NCBI GenBank assembly: GCA_037892935.1
Contig: JAYXKI010000004.1
Coordinates: forward strand, 2,480,001 to 2,544,000
DNA length: 64,000 nt
Direction: 5' to 3'
From: Phlebopus portentosus
Lineage: Eukaryota > Basidiomycota > Agaricomycetes > Boletales > Boletinellaceae
The notes under the pieces were generated by a model. That model was not told the DNA's origin, ran no database searches, and worked only from the letters and a program-made list of their open reading frames with translations. The position numbers were made by a program, and so were the translations under genes. This document shows, piece by piece, positions 1 through 9,696 of this stretch. The first letter of the stretch is position 1, and each line of letters opens with the position of its first letter.

Positions 1-2837
1 CTAAAGCGATCGACCACTACGCAAATCGCATTGAACCCATTCAATTCTGGCAACTCTCCGATTAGGTCGACCGTGACAATCTGCCATGGCGCCTCCGGCA
101 CCTCATTAGGGTGCAAAATCTTTGCTCTTGTTGTCCTTAGAGCCTTCGTCCGCTGACAACGATCACACCCCCGCACGTACACCCGCACATCTGCACTCAT
201 CCTCGGCCACCAGTATCTGCGTGCTATCAGCTGGATCGTCTTTGTTGCTCCTGGATGTCCTGCCAGGGTCGAGTCATGGTGTTCCTTCATGACGTCCTCT
301 CTGATGCTCGCTGGTACATATAGTCGGCGGCCCTTTCTCCACATGTCCCCTCTCTTCTCGACGTCCTTTGGCCTCACTCCCTCGTCCTCTTGTCTCTGCG
401 CTTCCACGACCTTTTCAACGAGTACTTCTCTTGACGTCTGAACCATTCCTCTAACCAGCCATTCCTTCTTGATGAAAGTCACGTTCTCATTATCGCGCTC
501 GCCCTTGTCATAATCCGCCCGGCGTGACAACAGATCAGCTTTTCCCAACGTCTTTCCGGGTTTATGGACTAGCGTGAAATCGAACTCAGCTAAATCGAGT
601 CGCCAACGAGCTTGTCGACAATTTAACTTCTGCGGCGATCGGAAGTACGTTAGATTTGCATGGTCTGTCCATACCTCAAAAGGTTGGTTAGCTCCCTGGA
701 GATATTGTCGCCATTCCTTTAGGGCTTGAACGATGGTGAGCATTTCCTTGTCGTAAATCTCATAGTTTCGCTCTGCCTCTAGGAATGTTGATGACCGATA
801 AGCGATCACCTTCCATTTACCGTCTTGTTTCTGGAGAAGGACTCCACCAGTCGCAAAGTCCGACGCATCTGCCTCTACACGGAAAGGGTCCTCGTTGTTG
901 GGTATTGCTAACACGGGAGGACTACTCAAACGACGCTTCAATTCCTCAAACGCTGCCTGCTCATCTTCGCCCCATTTCCATTCCACCTTACCCGTTAGGG
1001 TAGTCAAGGGTTTGATGGCCGAACTGTAATCCTTAACAAAACGTCGCAACCAATTTCCTAATCCCAGGAATTGTTGCAGTTCGTGGACGTTCCTTGGAAC
1101 TGGCCAGTCCTGTACTGCCGCTGTCTTCTTGGGATCCATTCGAACTTCGCCATTGCCAATAATGTGCCCGAGGTACTTGACTGTATCAACTTCGAACTCG
1201 CACTTCTGCGGCTTTAGGAAAAGTCCGTTTTGGCGAAGGATCTCAAAGACTTGTTTGGTGCGTCTGCGGTGTTCTTCTAGATCATTCGAGAAGATGAGAA
1301 TGTCATCGAGGTAAATGATGACGATACCCTCATGAATTAGCTCCCGAAAGATGTCATTCATAAAGCCTTGGAACGTCGCTGGCGCATTACACAAGCCGAA
1401 GAACATGACTGTGGGTTCAAATAAGCCTAGATTTGTCCGGAATGCTGCCTTCCACTCGTCTCCCTCGCGAATCCGGATGTTGTAGTATCCCCAACGAACG
1501 TCGAGCTTCGTGATGTACCTTGCATCCTTAACCTTGTCGATGAGCTCATTTATCAGTGGCAACGGGTATTTGTTCTTGACTGTTCCTTCATTGAGCTTTC
1601 GATAGTCTTGGATTGCTCGTAAGCTCCCATCCTCTTTCTTGATAAAGAAGAATGGTGACGCCATTGGAGACTTCGACTGTCGGATACGTCCTGACGCTAG
1701 GTTTTCCTCAATGAACTCCTTCATCGCTTCTTGTTCTTTTGGCGATAACGGGTAAACCTTGCAGTCACTGGGTTTGAAATCCGGTTTCAGGTCAATAGCG
1801 TGGTCCCACGTTCGGTGGTTTGGTAAGCGTTCGAACGATTCCTCACTAAAGACGTCGGCGTATTCCTCCAGGTAGGGTGGCCATTTTGCCACTTCCTTCA
1901 TCTGCACATTCCTCACAAACTCTTCATCTATCTCCTCGCTCGACAGTGGCGACTCACATTCATCAGGGCAACGGGTGAACTTAACTGTTCCTAACCTCCA
2001 ATCAATCTCAGGATTATGCTTCGTCAACCAGTCATGTCCGAGGAAGATGTTGCTTAACGCTAAGGATGTCACTGCCAGTCGAATCTCTTCCTCGTGTTTC
2101 CCAAAGAACATTCGTACGACTACATATTCCTTGATCAATCCAGCCTCGTTGCTTGTTCCATCAGCATTGAAGACTGGTCTAGGCCGAATGTACCTTTGGG
2201 TGGGGAAACCATACCGTTTGACAAAACCTTCGTCGATGCATGAGCCCGTGCACCCTGAGTCGATCAGTGCATGAGCATCAATGAAGTTTTCCTCTTCGAG
2301 TAGGGGGTTCGACAAGTCTACTTCATCATCACCCGCTACTTTTGGGTGTACGATGCTAACAAAGGCGTCTAACTCCTTTCCTCCCACCCGTCGCACGAAC
2401 TGATCTGCGTCCACAATGCCCTCGCACCATACCTCAGCCGCGCGTCTGCCTACCACATCCCACACTGCTTCAGTGACGTTCGCCTGAGCAACAATGTTCT
2501 CGCAGTAAGGTGCTTCCGCCACAACCTCATTTTTTATAGTGGTTTGATTCCGCTCTTCCTCTCTCGATTCGCCTGCTTGCGCATCTGTTCTTCTGACAAA
2601 TAAATCTTCATAGACTTCGAAGTCATCGTTGTCATCTTCAGATTCATCTGGCAGTACGTCGGTAAGGATCTTTCGAAGGATGAAACCGTCACTGGTATTC
2701 GCATCTTGATATTGTACAACAGGACGATTATATTTTAACGAGTCCAACGAAAAGAGTCCTTTAGGAGACCGACCAGTCGTTCCGACGTCTACGCCTGGTC
2801 TTCTGGAAAACCCTCGCCTTCTATGAGTTCTTCCAGC
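1..2837 (-). CDS. pol: Pol polyprotein (protease-RT-RNase H-integrase), partial
   Basis: Open minus-strand frame from 2837 to the window edge. In order: an aspartic protease with D-S-G (catalytic Asp codon 2259-2261) in the context ALIDSGCTGSC; reverse transcriptase with the Y-L-D-D box at 1302-1313; RNase H starting with D-A-S-D at 859-870; the H-H-C-C zinc-binding region of integrase (about 120-290, ending CDRCQRTK); and the start of the integrase catalytic core with its first Asp in TVDLIGELP (about 60-75). The rest of the integrase is cut off. It has no start codon of its own: the frame is -1 relative to gag and overlaps gag by 49 bases, so expression by ribosomal frameshift is expected. 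Domain assignments rest on conserved motifs and are secure; absence of stops was checked by hand translation only. Confidence 0.93.
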
Positions 2838-4243
2838 TCAGCGGGTACCGCTCGTACATCGACGTCGTTGTCCTCTTCGAAGGAGGATTCCTTTGCTTGG
2901 CCGAGTTCCTCGAAGAGCGCCTTTCTATCTGCTGGGACGAAGGCTGCGATGATGGCACGTATTGCTTCACGACCTCGCGGGCAGTCTCTGATGTAATGGC
3001 CCACCTGACCGCACTTGTAACAAGCACGTGTACGACGCGCCTGGTTCATCATCACCTCCATGGGTTGTCCTAAGCCTCCATACGTTACTCCTGTAGCATC
3101 ACGACGATCTTGAGCAGGGGGTACGAAAGGACGGGCTGCTTGTTGAGGCGGCATAAAATGTCTCATTGGTGGTGTCAGAGCTGGTTTCATCGCTGTTGAA
3201 CTAATTGTCTTTCTCCGACGTTCAGCCATCAGGTCCCTGATTTGGCGCTCGACCCTGTCGACCTTGACGGCGGCTTTCTTGAACTCTTCATACGACGTCG
3301 GTTCATTGGGCAATCTCATGACCCCTTCCACAACCTTCGGGTTTAGCGCCCTCTTCAGGCGACTCATCAACCATTCATCGTGTGCCTCTGTTGCTAGGCC
3401 AGCATCCACTCGACAAATGTCAAACTTGTTGAAAAACTCGTCGGCGTTGAGGTCTCCTTGGTACATTGCATCTAGTCGTTCGAAGGCCTTTTGGGATCTG
3501 GCAGGGTCATCGAACGAAGTGTCCAGCTTCTTTAAGAAGGCGTCCCAGGCGTCCGTGAACATCAGGTTGCCATCTGCATCGACTGCTCCACTGGTGTAAC
3601 TCTCTGCCCAGCGAGCCGCAGCACCACTCTTCATGTACGACAGGGCGAACATAATCTTACTCTTGTTCGTCCTGAACTCTGACTCAGATGCGTAGATGTA
3701 GAGGCGCAGCTCTCGCTTGAAGTCCACATAATCGTGTTCACCATCGAAGTCTCTTGGTTTGGCGACGTGGACCTTCTTCGACACCTTTGATCCTTGATTC
3801 GCACCTTCGTCTGCTGCTTGGAGCGCTAGTGCGACCGCTGTCGCGAGATCAGTCATCGCTTCCTTCGATAATGACATCTCGTGTTCTTCTTCTTCTTCTT
3901 CGTCTCCTTCGCTCGGTATAAGCGGCGCTGGTTCTCGGAACTTTCCAAATGCCGGAGAAGGCTCAACAGTGGGGGCCGACGCTTGAGTGGTCGAACCCGA
4001 TGGTTCTGGTAAGGGGGCCGTTGGTTGCGTCGGAGTAGGAGGTGAGGGCTCGTCTACGTCGTCTTCTTGTTTCACTCTCCAGTGGATGGACCTTCCTTCC
4101 CTCTGGGAGTACCACCTCTTGGCAGTCTCGTCCCACCAGGCGCCGAAGACTTGATTTCCTGCTTTGACGATATAATGTCCCCGCGAGGCGCTCCACCTAG
4201 AGTTCGCAGGGAGGGCCGCTCGTTGCTCGTCAGTTAGCTCCAC
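2789..4243 (-). CDS. gag: Gag protein with CCHC zinc knuckle
   Basis: A 484-codon frame encoding the retrotransposon capsid/nucleocapsid protein. About residues 160-340 resemble the Ty3/gypsy gag core (a Y-V-D-F-K-R-E-L motif, then M-K-S-G-A-A-A-R-W). Residues 408-421 form a CCHC zinc knuckle (C-x2-C-x4-H-x4-C) that binds RNA. There is a Pro/Thr-rich stretch and an acidic run (residues 115-122) before the core. The coordinate given starts at a GTG (Val codon). The frame stays open upstream to 4330 but contains no ATG there, and the first in-frame ATG is residue 123 (3877). Either the start codon was lost in this copy, or a non-AUG or spliced start is used. The C-terminus overlaps pol. Confidence 0.88.
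   Translation of the reverse strand: MELTDEQRAALPANSRWSASRGHYIVKAGNQVFGAWWDETAKRWYSQREGRSIHWRVKQEDDVDEPSPPTPTQPTAPLPEPSGSTTQASAPTVEPSPAFGKFREPAPLIPSEGDEEEEEEHEMSLSKEAMTDLATAVALALQAADEGANQGSKVSKKVHVAKPRDFDGEHDYVDFKRELRLYIYASESEFRTNKSKIMFALSYMKSGAAARWAESYTSGAVDADGNLMFTDAWDAFLKKLDTSFDDPARSQKAFERLDAMYQGDLNADEFFNKFDICRVDAGLATEAHDEWLMSRLKRALNPKVVEGVMRLPNEPTSYEEFKKAAVKVDRVERQIRDLMAERRRKTISSTAMKPALTPPMRHFMPPQQAARPFVPPAQDRRDATGVTYGGLGQPMEVMMNQARRTRACYKCGQVGHYIRDCPRGREAIRAIIAAFVPADRKALFEELGQAKESSFEEDNDVDVRAVPAELEELIEGEGFPEDQA
2807..2813 (-). promoter_or_regulatory. Putative -1 ribosomal frameshift site (GGGTTTT)
   Basis: On the minus strand the gag frame reads G GGT TTT, which fits the X XXY YYZ slippery heptamer. 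It lies within the 49-base gag-pol overlap (2789-2837). Slipping back one base at this point enters the pol frame directly, and pol then stays open through the protease. No downstream pseudoknot was established. Confidence 0.72.
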
Positions 4244-4330
4244 CTTGATAGGCTGGGGGTGGAACGGGGATCGGGATGCTGTTCGGGCGGGACCGACTTC
4301 AGATAACCGGCTCGTCTTTGAAATTGATGA

Positions 4331-4659
4331 CTAAACGAAAGGCTCCGAGGTAGATAATGAAGGAGATACTTGTCGACGACTGGACTCTATGTGTTACCCA
4401 CGAGAAGGTTTGATGGGAGTTCCAGAGAAGGGTGATTCGGAGCGCTACGGTGATGTGATTGGTTGATACTTCGGGTACTATCGGGTCACGTCGGAGTCAA
4501 TCGGACTTCGACGGGCAAGATAGGGGTTTGTTGTCTGCACGGTAGGAACCGGGTTTCGTTCGATGTCGTCCTTCGAAGATATACTTCAGGGGACACGTCA
4601 CAGGCGAGCACTCGACGACAACGGAATCGGGCGTGAGCCAGAGGTAGGTCTTTCTATTA
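4331..4659 (-). other. Retrotransposon leader between LTR and gag
   Basis: Untranslated leader region of the element. Next to the LTR a 17-base stretch (4643-4659) is repeated almost exactly at 5156-5172 beside the outer LTR, so it belongs to the element and is where a primer-binding site should lie. I could not match it to a tRNA 3' end with confidence. No other gene is seen. Confidence 0.5.
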
Positions 4660-5119
4660 TGTTAGGCGGACGGCTCAAGGACTGAGTCGAGGCAGGCCAA
4701 CACAACAACAAACAAGCGTGGATGAGATAATCCCATACACGTCGCTCAGGTCAAGACAGCTAAGACGAGGCTTAAGTCCAGACCGTCGAACGCTAGGTCG
4801 CAGTGAAGGTAAGTAGAATTCAGCAAACTAATAATACAAGAGTAGATACCTAGGTCGCAGTGAAGGTAAGTAGAATAGAAAGACAAGGAACGAAAGAGTC
4901 AAACTATCTACTTATATATACTTTGGGCGCGGGAAAGGTCTACCCTAATGGGAAGTCACATGACAAGGAATGGGATGATTAGTGAGCGTGATAGAACATT
5001 GTAGAATGTTCCGGCAAAAGGATGAATAAGCGCATAAGAAAGAAATAAAAGAAAAGAAAAAGAATATTAAAATAAATGATGACATCAGAAAAGAAAAGGA
5101 AAATGTTCGAGTCCTTACA
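4660..5119 (-). repeat. LTR, inner copy (5' LTR of the gag-pol element)
   Basis: About 460 bp, starting TGTTAGG and ending CCTTACA on the plus strand. These are near-perfect inverted LTR ends with the canonical TG...CA. It matches the outer LTR (5173-5591) over most of its length, with scattered differences. It holds an internal direct repeat of about 26 bp (4793-4818 and 4850-4875) and an A-rich tract near the right end. Boundaries are inferred from the terminal inverted repeat and from alignment of the two copies. Confidence 0.8.
4911..4920 (-). promoter_or_regulatory. TATA-like box in the inner LTR
   Basis: The minus strand reads TATATATAAG here, about 200 bp into the LTR in the direction of transcription, where a pol II promoter for the element would be expected. 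The outer LTR has TATATAAG at the matching place (5384-5391). Confidence 0.5.
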
Positions 5120-5172
5120 GTAGCGACGAACGAGTGGTTAACCTATGGGTTCGAGAGTAGGTCTTTCTATTA

Positions 5173-5591
5173 TGTTAGGCGGTGAGACTAACGAACATCA
5201 ATCTTGAGGTGGCCAACACAACAACAAACAACTGGCTAACGCGAGTTGCTGGGCTATATGCACGCTATGTCGAAGTGAAGGTAAGTAGAATTCAATAAAC
5301 TATTAATACAAGAGTAGATACCTATGTCGAAGTGAAGGTAAGTAGAATAGAAAGACAAGGAAATGAAAGAGTCAAACTATCTACTTATATAGACTTTGAG
5401 TGTGGGAAAGGTCTACTCTAATGGAAAGTCACATGACAAAGGAATGGGGTGATTAGTGAGCGTGATAGAACATCGTAGAATGTTCCAGCAAGTGGATGAG
5501 TAAGTGCACAAGGAAAATAAAAGAAAAGGAAAATGAATATTAAAATGAATGATGACATAAGAAAAGAAAAGGAAAATGTTCGAGTCCTTAC
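5173..5591 (-). repeat. LTR, outer copy
   Basis: About 419 bp, a diverged second copy of the inner LTR with the same ends (TGTTAGG ... CCTTACA) and the same duplicated 26-bp internal motif (5263-5289 and 5322-5348). It is separated from the inner LTR by 53 bp that include the same 17-base leader motif. It therefore looks like the 5' end of a second related element, or a tandem rearrangement, rather than a simple solo LTR. Confidence 0.75.
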
Positions 5592-6138
5592 ATGAAAGCA
5601 TGGTTCAAGAAGAAAAGAATCTGTTAACTTGCATGGCTATCATTCAGCCCAGATATGAATATCATAGAGCATGTCTGGGACCAATTGGACTGTCTCATAT
5701 GTGCATGCAACCATCTGCCATGCAATCTTGAAGAGTTATGGCAGGCTTTACAGGAGGAATAGGCCAACTTCCCAAAGCACTCATTGGACACACTCTTTGG
5801 GAGCATGCCCTATCACGTAGCTGCTCTTCTGAAAGCCCATGGTGGCTATACAAAGTACTAACTTACAGGTAAGTGATAGCTTTACTCCGTGAATTTTTCT
5901 GACCTTATCTTTCTTGTAGATATGTAACGTCAAAAGTACTGCACAGCATTTTCCCCCTTTCTTCCTGAATATTAAATTGCCACTCCATTTCTTTCAAATT
6001 TCAATACCTTTTTATTTAATGGCATATCTTACAGTACATAACTCAGTAGCTACAATGAAATTTAGATGATTTGTTGTCGTGCAATTTCATCAGAAAGATG
6101 GTGTGATGTGGCTGTGCAATACTTTGTCAGCCACTGTA
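5592..6138 (+). pseudogene. Tc1/mariner transposase remnant, 3' end
   Basis: From about 5608 to 5861 the plus strand encodes the C-terminal part of a Tc1/mariner DDE transposase. It contains S-P-D-M-N-I-I-E-H-V-W-D (the last catalytic D/E region), then L-E-E-L-W-Q-A-L-Q-E-E, and ends in A-L-L-K-A-H-G-G-Y-T-K-Y and a stop. A UAG interrupts it at the usual E-E-W position, and another stop lies upstream of the SPD motif. The 23 bp at 6116-6138, ending CAGCCACTGTA next to TA-rich sequence, look like the right terminal inverted repeat. The 5' part of the transposase is missing because the LTR starts directly at its left side. Confidence 0.85.
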
Positions 6139-6565
6139 TAATATATAGGCCTCAGATATCTCATCAGATATTATAATTATTCCATGTTTCAATATGGCTA
6201 AGAATATTATTAATATCATTTATGTTATTCACCATTATAGCAGCAAATTTACAATTTCAACAAGGCCGAAACTTCTTTTGGCAACTGTGTCAAAACTTGA
6301 AATTTTAATCCTGATCTTGGCAGTTCTGACTTGACAAATCACATTCCTGATGCAATCTCTGATGAAATTACTAATTTCATTTCTACTTTCGACCGTTATC
6401 GCAGCCATGCCAAAACCCGCTGTGCACCATTGTTGCCCGCTGTGTAAATTGGTGCTCCTGGGAGTCGCGTGACTGATGCCAAGGCCCGTCATGTGAACTG
6501 AACCTACGAGCACAGCCACCAACTGTTTTCTGCCACTAGCCACGACCACCACCTCGACGGTCAGC
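6139..6565. other. Intergenic, upstream of the Crinkler-like gene
   Basis: AT-rich at the mariner side, GC-richer toward the gene start. No recognisable gene. It should contain the promoter of the gene starting at 6566, but I could not assign a TATA or other element with confidence. Confidence 0.4.
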
Positions 6566-8791
6566 ATGGCGGTTATCAAAATCTGGTGCCTCCTCATCGA
6601 CCACGAGAAGAAGGCTGTCTTCGGAAATGCCTTTTCCGTCATCGTCGGCCCTGACGCATGCATTGAAGACTTGACAGAGAAGGCCAAGGAGAAGCGATCA
6701 GTTGATCTCGAGCACGTCGATGCTGCCAGGCTCACGGTGTGGAGATGCACGGATCCCGGAATCGACTTTGGCAACATGGACTCTGACGACTTTAATAAGC
6801 GACTCAAAGAGGTCTTCTCCCCCGATGAGAAGAAAGTTAAGAAGCTCAATCCGAAGCAGGGGGTGGAACAACTTGCAGATGAGACACTACTTTTCGAGAT
6901 TCCCGGTGCGTCGCGCTTCTTCCTCTTTTCAAATTGGTATCTAGCTCTGTTCTGCTCATGCTGGTGATAGAACCGCAACTGGCTACGACCATCCCTTCCA
7001 AACGCTTGAGAAGTGATGGATCGGTTACTGAAATCACTCGAGATAGCGAAAGTCAGTTACATGACAAAATCTAAGCTGACACGTCTCTGACTTCCATTTG
7101 TGCTATTTAGTTTTGCGCTTGGACGATTCTGAAACAAACACAGAACACAGACTACGATATTTGCTGTATGCAGGCCTTTGGAAAAAAGGGAACCTCGCGG
7201 ACCTGATTGTTAAAGGCACTTATCGCGTCCCTAGCCTCGAGCTCTCTATCTCTGGTGAGCAGACGGAGGATACGGAGCTGGTTGGCCGATTTCTCGACCT
7301 GACCAAGCTCGAAGGTTGGTCCGCGGGTCTATCCAATTTGGTTATGCCGCGGTTTCTGATACGCAAGGAATACGAGGAGCTTGATTCATTCCTGGCGTCT
7401 GCGGATAAAAGCAAGACGTCACGTGTGTTGCTCATAGGACAACCAGGAATTGGTGCGTCGCACTTACTTTCTGCTAATTGGTCGTCTGATTTTCATGACC
7501 AGGGAAAACGGTATACTTGACGTATTGCCTCCTGAAGCGTCTTTCCAGTGGAAAACGCACCATCGTCTCTTGGTCAGACACGAGTCGCTATTTGTTCCAA
7601 GATAATGGTGCTTTTTGGATTCCCTTTAAAACCATCGCCGCTGCTGGGTCAAAGGTTACCGATGATCGTGACAGGGATGCTCTTATTCTGTACGATCTGA
7701 ACATTAATCAGCCCAGGCCATATGAGATGCGAAACTGGCATATTGTTGTGGCATCCTCTCCCAAAAATAGCCGGTGGAAAGAATGGGAGAAGGAAACCCA
7801 ATCGCAGACGTATATTATGAAGACGTGGGGATGGGAAGAGGTGTACATATCCCGGTACGAACACTCTTTTTATTTAGGGAAATTTGCCGCGTAGTGATAT
7901 AATTTCAGCGGTATGGCTGTTACAAATCGCTCGGACGATGAATGGCGCAAGGCCTTCCTGAAATATGGAGGATCAGCGAGACATCTTCTTGCAATGAAAG
8001 AAACAAAACTCTCATTCAAGACGACACAAGCCATCCGACAGGCTAATGCGAAAGACTTGTTCAACTCGACGGACATAGAGTTCAAAGACGACGTCAGCAG
8101 TTTCTTGGTCGAAATAAATCCCATGACAGATCCGCAATCTGCGCGGTATGATCGAAGTATTGCATCGGGCGGCATCATTTCGCAAGCCATCTTGGAGTTG
8201 ATTATAGAGCAGGCGCAGATCGAGATAGCGTCCGAGATGCAGCGCAGCTATGAAACTCTCATGAGACATCAGGGCACACGGACCGCCGCCGGACTGCTAT
8301 TTGAAGGGGCGGGGCATAGATGGCTGCTCAGAGCGTGCAAGTCGCTGCTTACCGCGGCCTCGTTATCTTCTCCGGGAGAAACGGTGGCCCTCAACTTGTC
8401 GCATCTTGACAAGACCTTTGACTTCGGCAAGGTTGAAAACATAGATACAACCAAGTACTATCGTCCTCTGTCTTCAAGATTGGCGGGCGTTGATTCCTTC
8501 GCTGTGACGGTAGACACCGAAGGCCATGCTACCGAGGTTATCTTATTCCAGTTCACCATCTCCGTTGATCACCCGATCAAGACAGGTTTCGTGAAAGCGC
8601 TGTGGAAGATCAATCACCTCAGTGATTTGAAATGGAGGTACATATTTATTGTTCCCGAGGATGAAGCAAGTGGTCTCACTGAGCAGCCATGGGCACCTGC
8701 TTCTGAAGCAGTTACATGGAAAAGAAGGATTGACCAGTACGTCTTAGGAGTCAACACTGAGGAACTTTATGCAAGTTTGCGAAATTGTTGA
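6566..8791 (+). CDS. Crinkler (CRN)-like protein with P-loop NTPase and nuclease-like domain
   Basis: Spliced model 6566-6905, 6971-7051, 7111-7452, 7503-7854, 7909-8791 gives 665 aa with all phases consistent and GT-AG introns of 50-65 nt. Residues 1 to about 113 resemble the Crinkler N-terminal ubiquitin-like domain (starting with the IKIWCLL strand). Residues 250-257 are a Walker A motif, GQPGIGKT, which is completed only when the third intron is removed; LILYD at 315-319 is a likely Walker B. The C-terminal region has LLFEGAGHRW (Glu 504) and later a conserved VDSF ... FQFT ... HPIK stretch (567-596), as in the PD-(D/E)xK-like domains of fungal and oomycete CRN proteins. CRN proteins are known as host-nucleus effectors in oomycetes; in free-living fungi their role is unclear and may lie in conflict or self-recognition. 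No secretion signal is visible. The model appears intact. Confidence 0.87.
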
Positions 8792-9696
8792 GATTTAGTC
8801 GACGCACCCCGTGACTTCCACTTTCCTTTTCCGGCCGCGGCCTTTAGCATGCCCGCCGCGCATCTTTGCCCCTCAGTCGTGTACCATACACACTGAGGTG
8901 AGCTTTTAGCCATTCATTCCGCACAACCACATTGTCTTATTTCATCCCTAGACATGTATTCTTAACAGGTAGATCCTATTCAGAGTCGTGTACCATACAC
9001 ACTGAAACATGTAATATGAGCCTTGCGGCTCCGCTGCCACGCCCCCACTGTCGTTACTTGTCCTTATAAAAACAACAAACAAACAAAATATCAATTCTTA
9101 TTTTAATTTCAGCTATCTGATTTCTACCGGCAACACAGCAAGGCGTATTCGAGATTCTGGGAGTCCATATCTAACTGGTCAGCCCGTGCCACCGTCAGAC
9201 AACCTCGATGGCACGACACTCTGCAAAGGCTGGTCTTCAATTCCAAGTCAGCCGTATCCACTGTCTCTTGAAGCGTGGCAGCTACGCACAGCGTGTTGGT
9301 TTAGAAAGATCTAGTTCTACTTCTCCTGCCAAATCAAGCGAAGCACCGCGTGTTGGGTCTAGATATTGGGGGGTTACACAGATGAAAATAGATGTACTAG
9401 TTTGCCCTGTGACACCCTGTCTCATGTGATGTGTGTCGATCCAGCCAGAGCATTACGAACGCTCACAACACCTACCTATGTAAGGCATACCATAGATGAG
9501 CTGGTCTAATCATAATGAATACATAACTATATCATATATATTGATCTTGCTAAGCAAGGGTGTATGCTATCTGGATTGATCTCTGTTTGGCCATAACAGT
9601 TTATTCGCTGACCAATATCAATTGTAAGTCCACTTGGATTATAAATAATTACTATATTCGCAGGACAAAATAAATATATATAAATAACGCGTCAAT
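8792..9696. other. Intergenic region after the Crinkler-like gene
   Basis: Holds a 22-bp direct repeat (annotated separately) and AT-rich sequence toward the MITE. Short reading frames here (for example 9208-9429) have no recognisable features. Confidence 0.4.
8875..9005. repeat. 22-bp direct repeat with internal hairpin
   Basis: The same 22 bases (AGTCGTGTACCATACACACT plus GA) occur at 8875-8896 and 8984-9005. Each contains the inverted repeat GTGTA-CCA-TACAC. The pair lies 84-215 bp after the Crinkler stop codon and is therefore probably in or near its 3' UTR. Confidence 0.8.

Larger units (their letters stand above)
1..5119 (-). mobile_element. Ty3/gypsy LTR retrotransposon, 3' part outside the window
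   Basis: Transcribed right to left: LTR (4660-5119), leader, gag, then pol running off the left edge. The order protease, reverse transcriptase, RNase H, integrase is the Ty3/gypsy (Metaviridae) order. The 3' LTR and the end of the integrase lie outside the window. The pol frame looks free of stops where I translated it, so the copy may be fairly young, but gag lacks an obvious N-terminal AUG. The element lies inside a decayed Tc1/mariner copy, whose other half should lie beyond the left edge. Confidence 0.92.

Noticed and set aside
785..2274. Plus-strand frames opposite pol
   Set aside because: They are antisense to the clear pol motifs and have no features of their own.
2534..2719. Short minus-strand frame between protease and gag
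   Set aside because: It overlaps the open pol frame, which encodes the better-supported N-terminal Pol region.
3264..3599. Plus-strand frame of 111 codons opposite gag
   Set aside because: Antisense shadow of the conserved gag core.
5120..5172. tRNA-like words between the two LTRs (GAGTGGTTAA resembling a D-arm, GGGTTCGA resembling a T-arm)
   Set aside because: The two words are only about 15 bases apart, no acceptor or anticodon stem can be formed, and the LTR end itself has a similar GTTCGAGTCC. Most likely coincidence or a primer-site relic.
6235..6978. Minus-strand frame of 247 codons over the Crinkler first exon
   Set aside because: It lies opposite a well-supported exon, has no recognisable motif, and its upstream half is AT-rich intergenic sequence.
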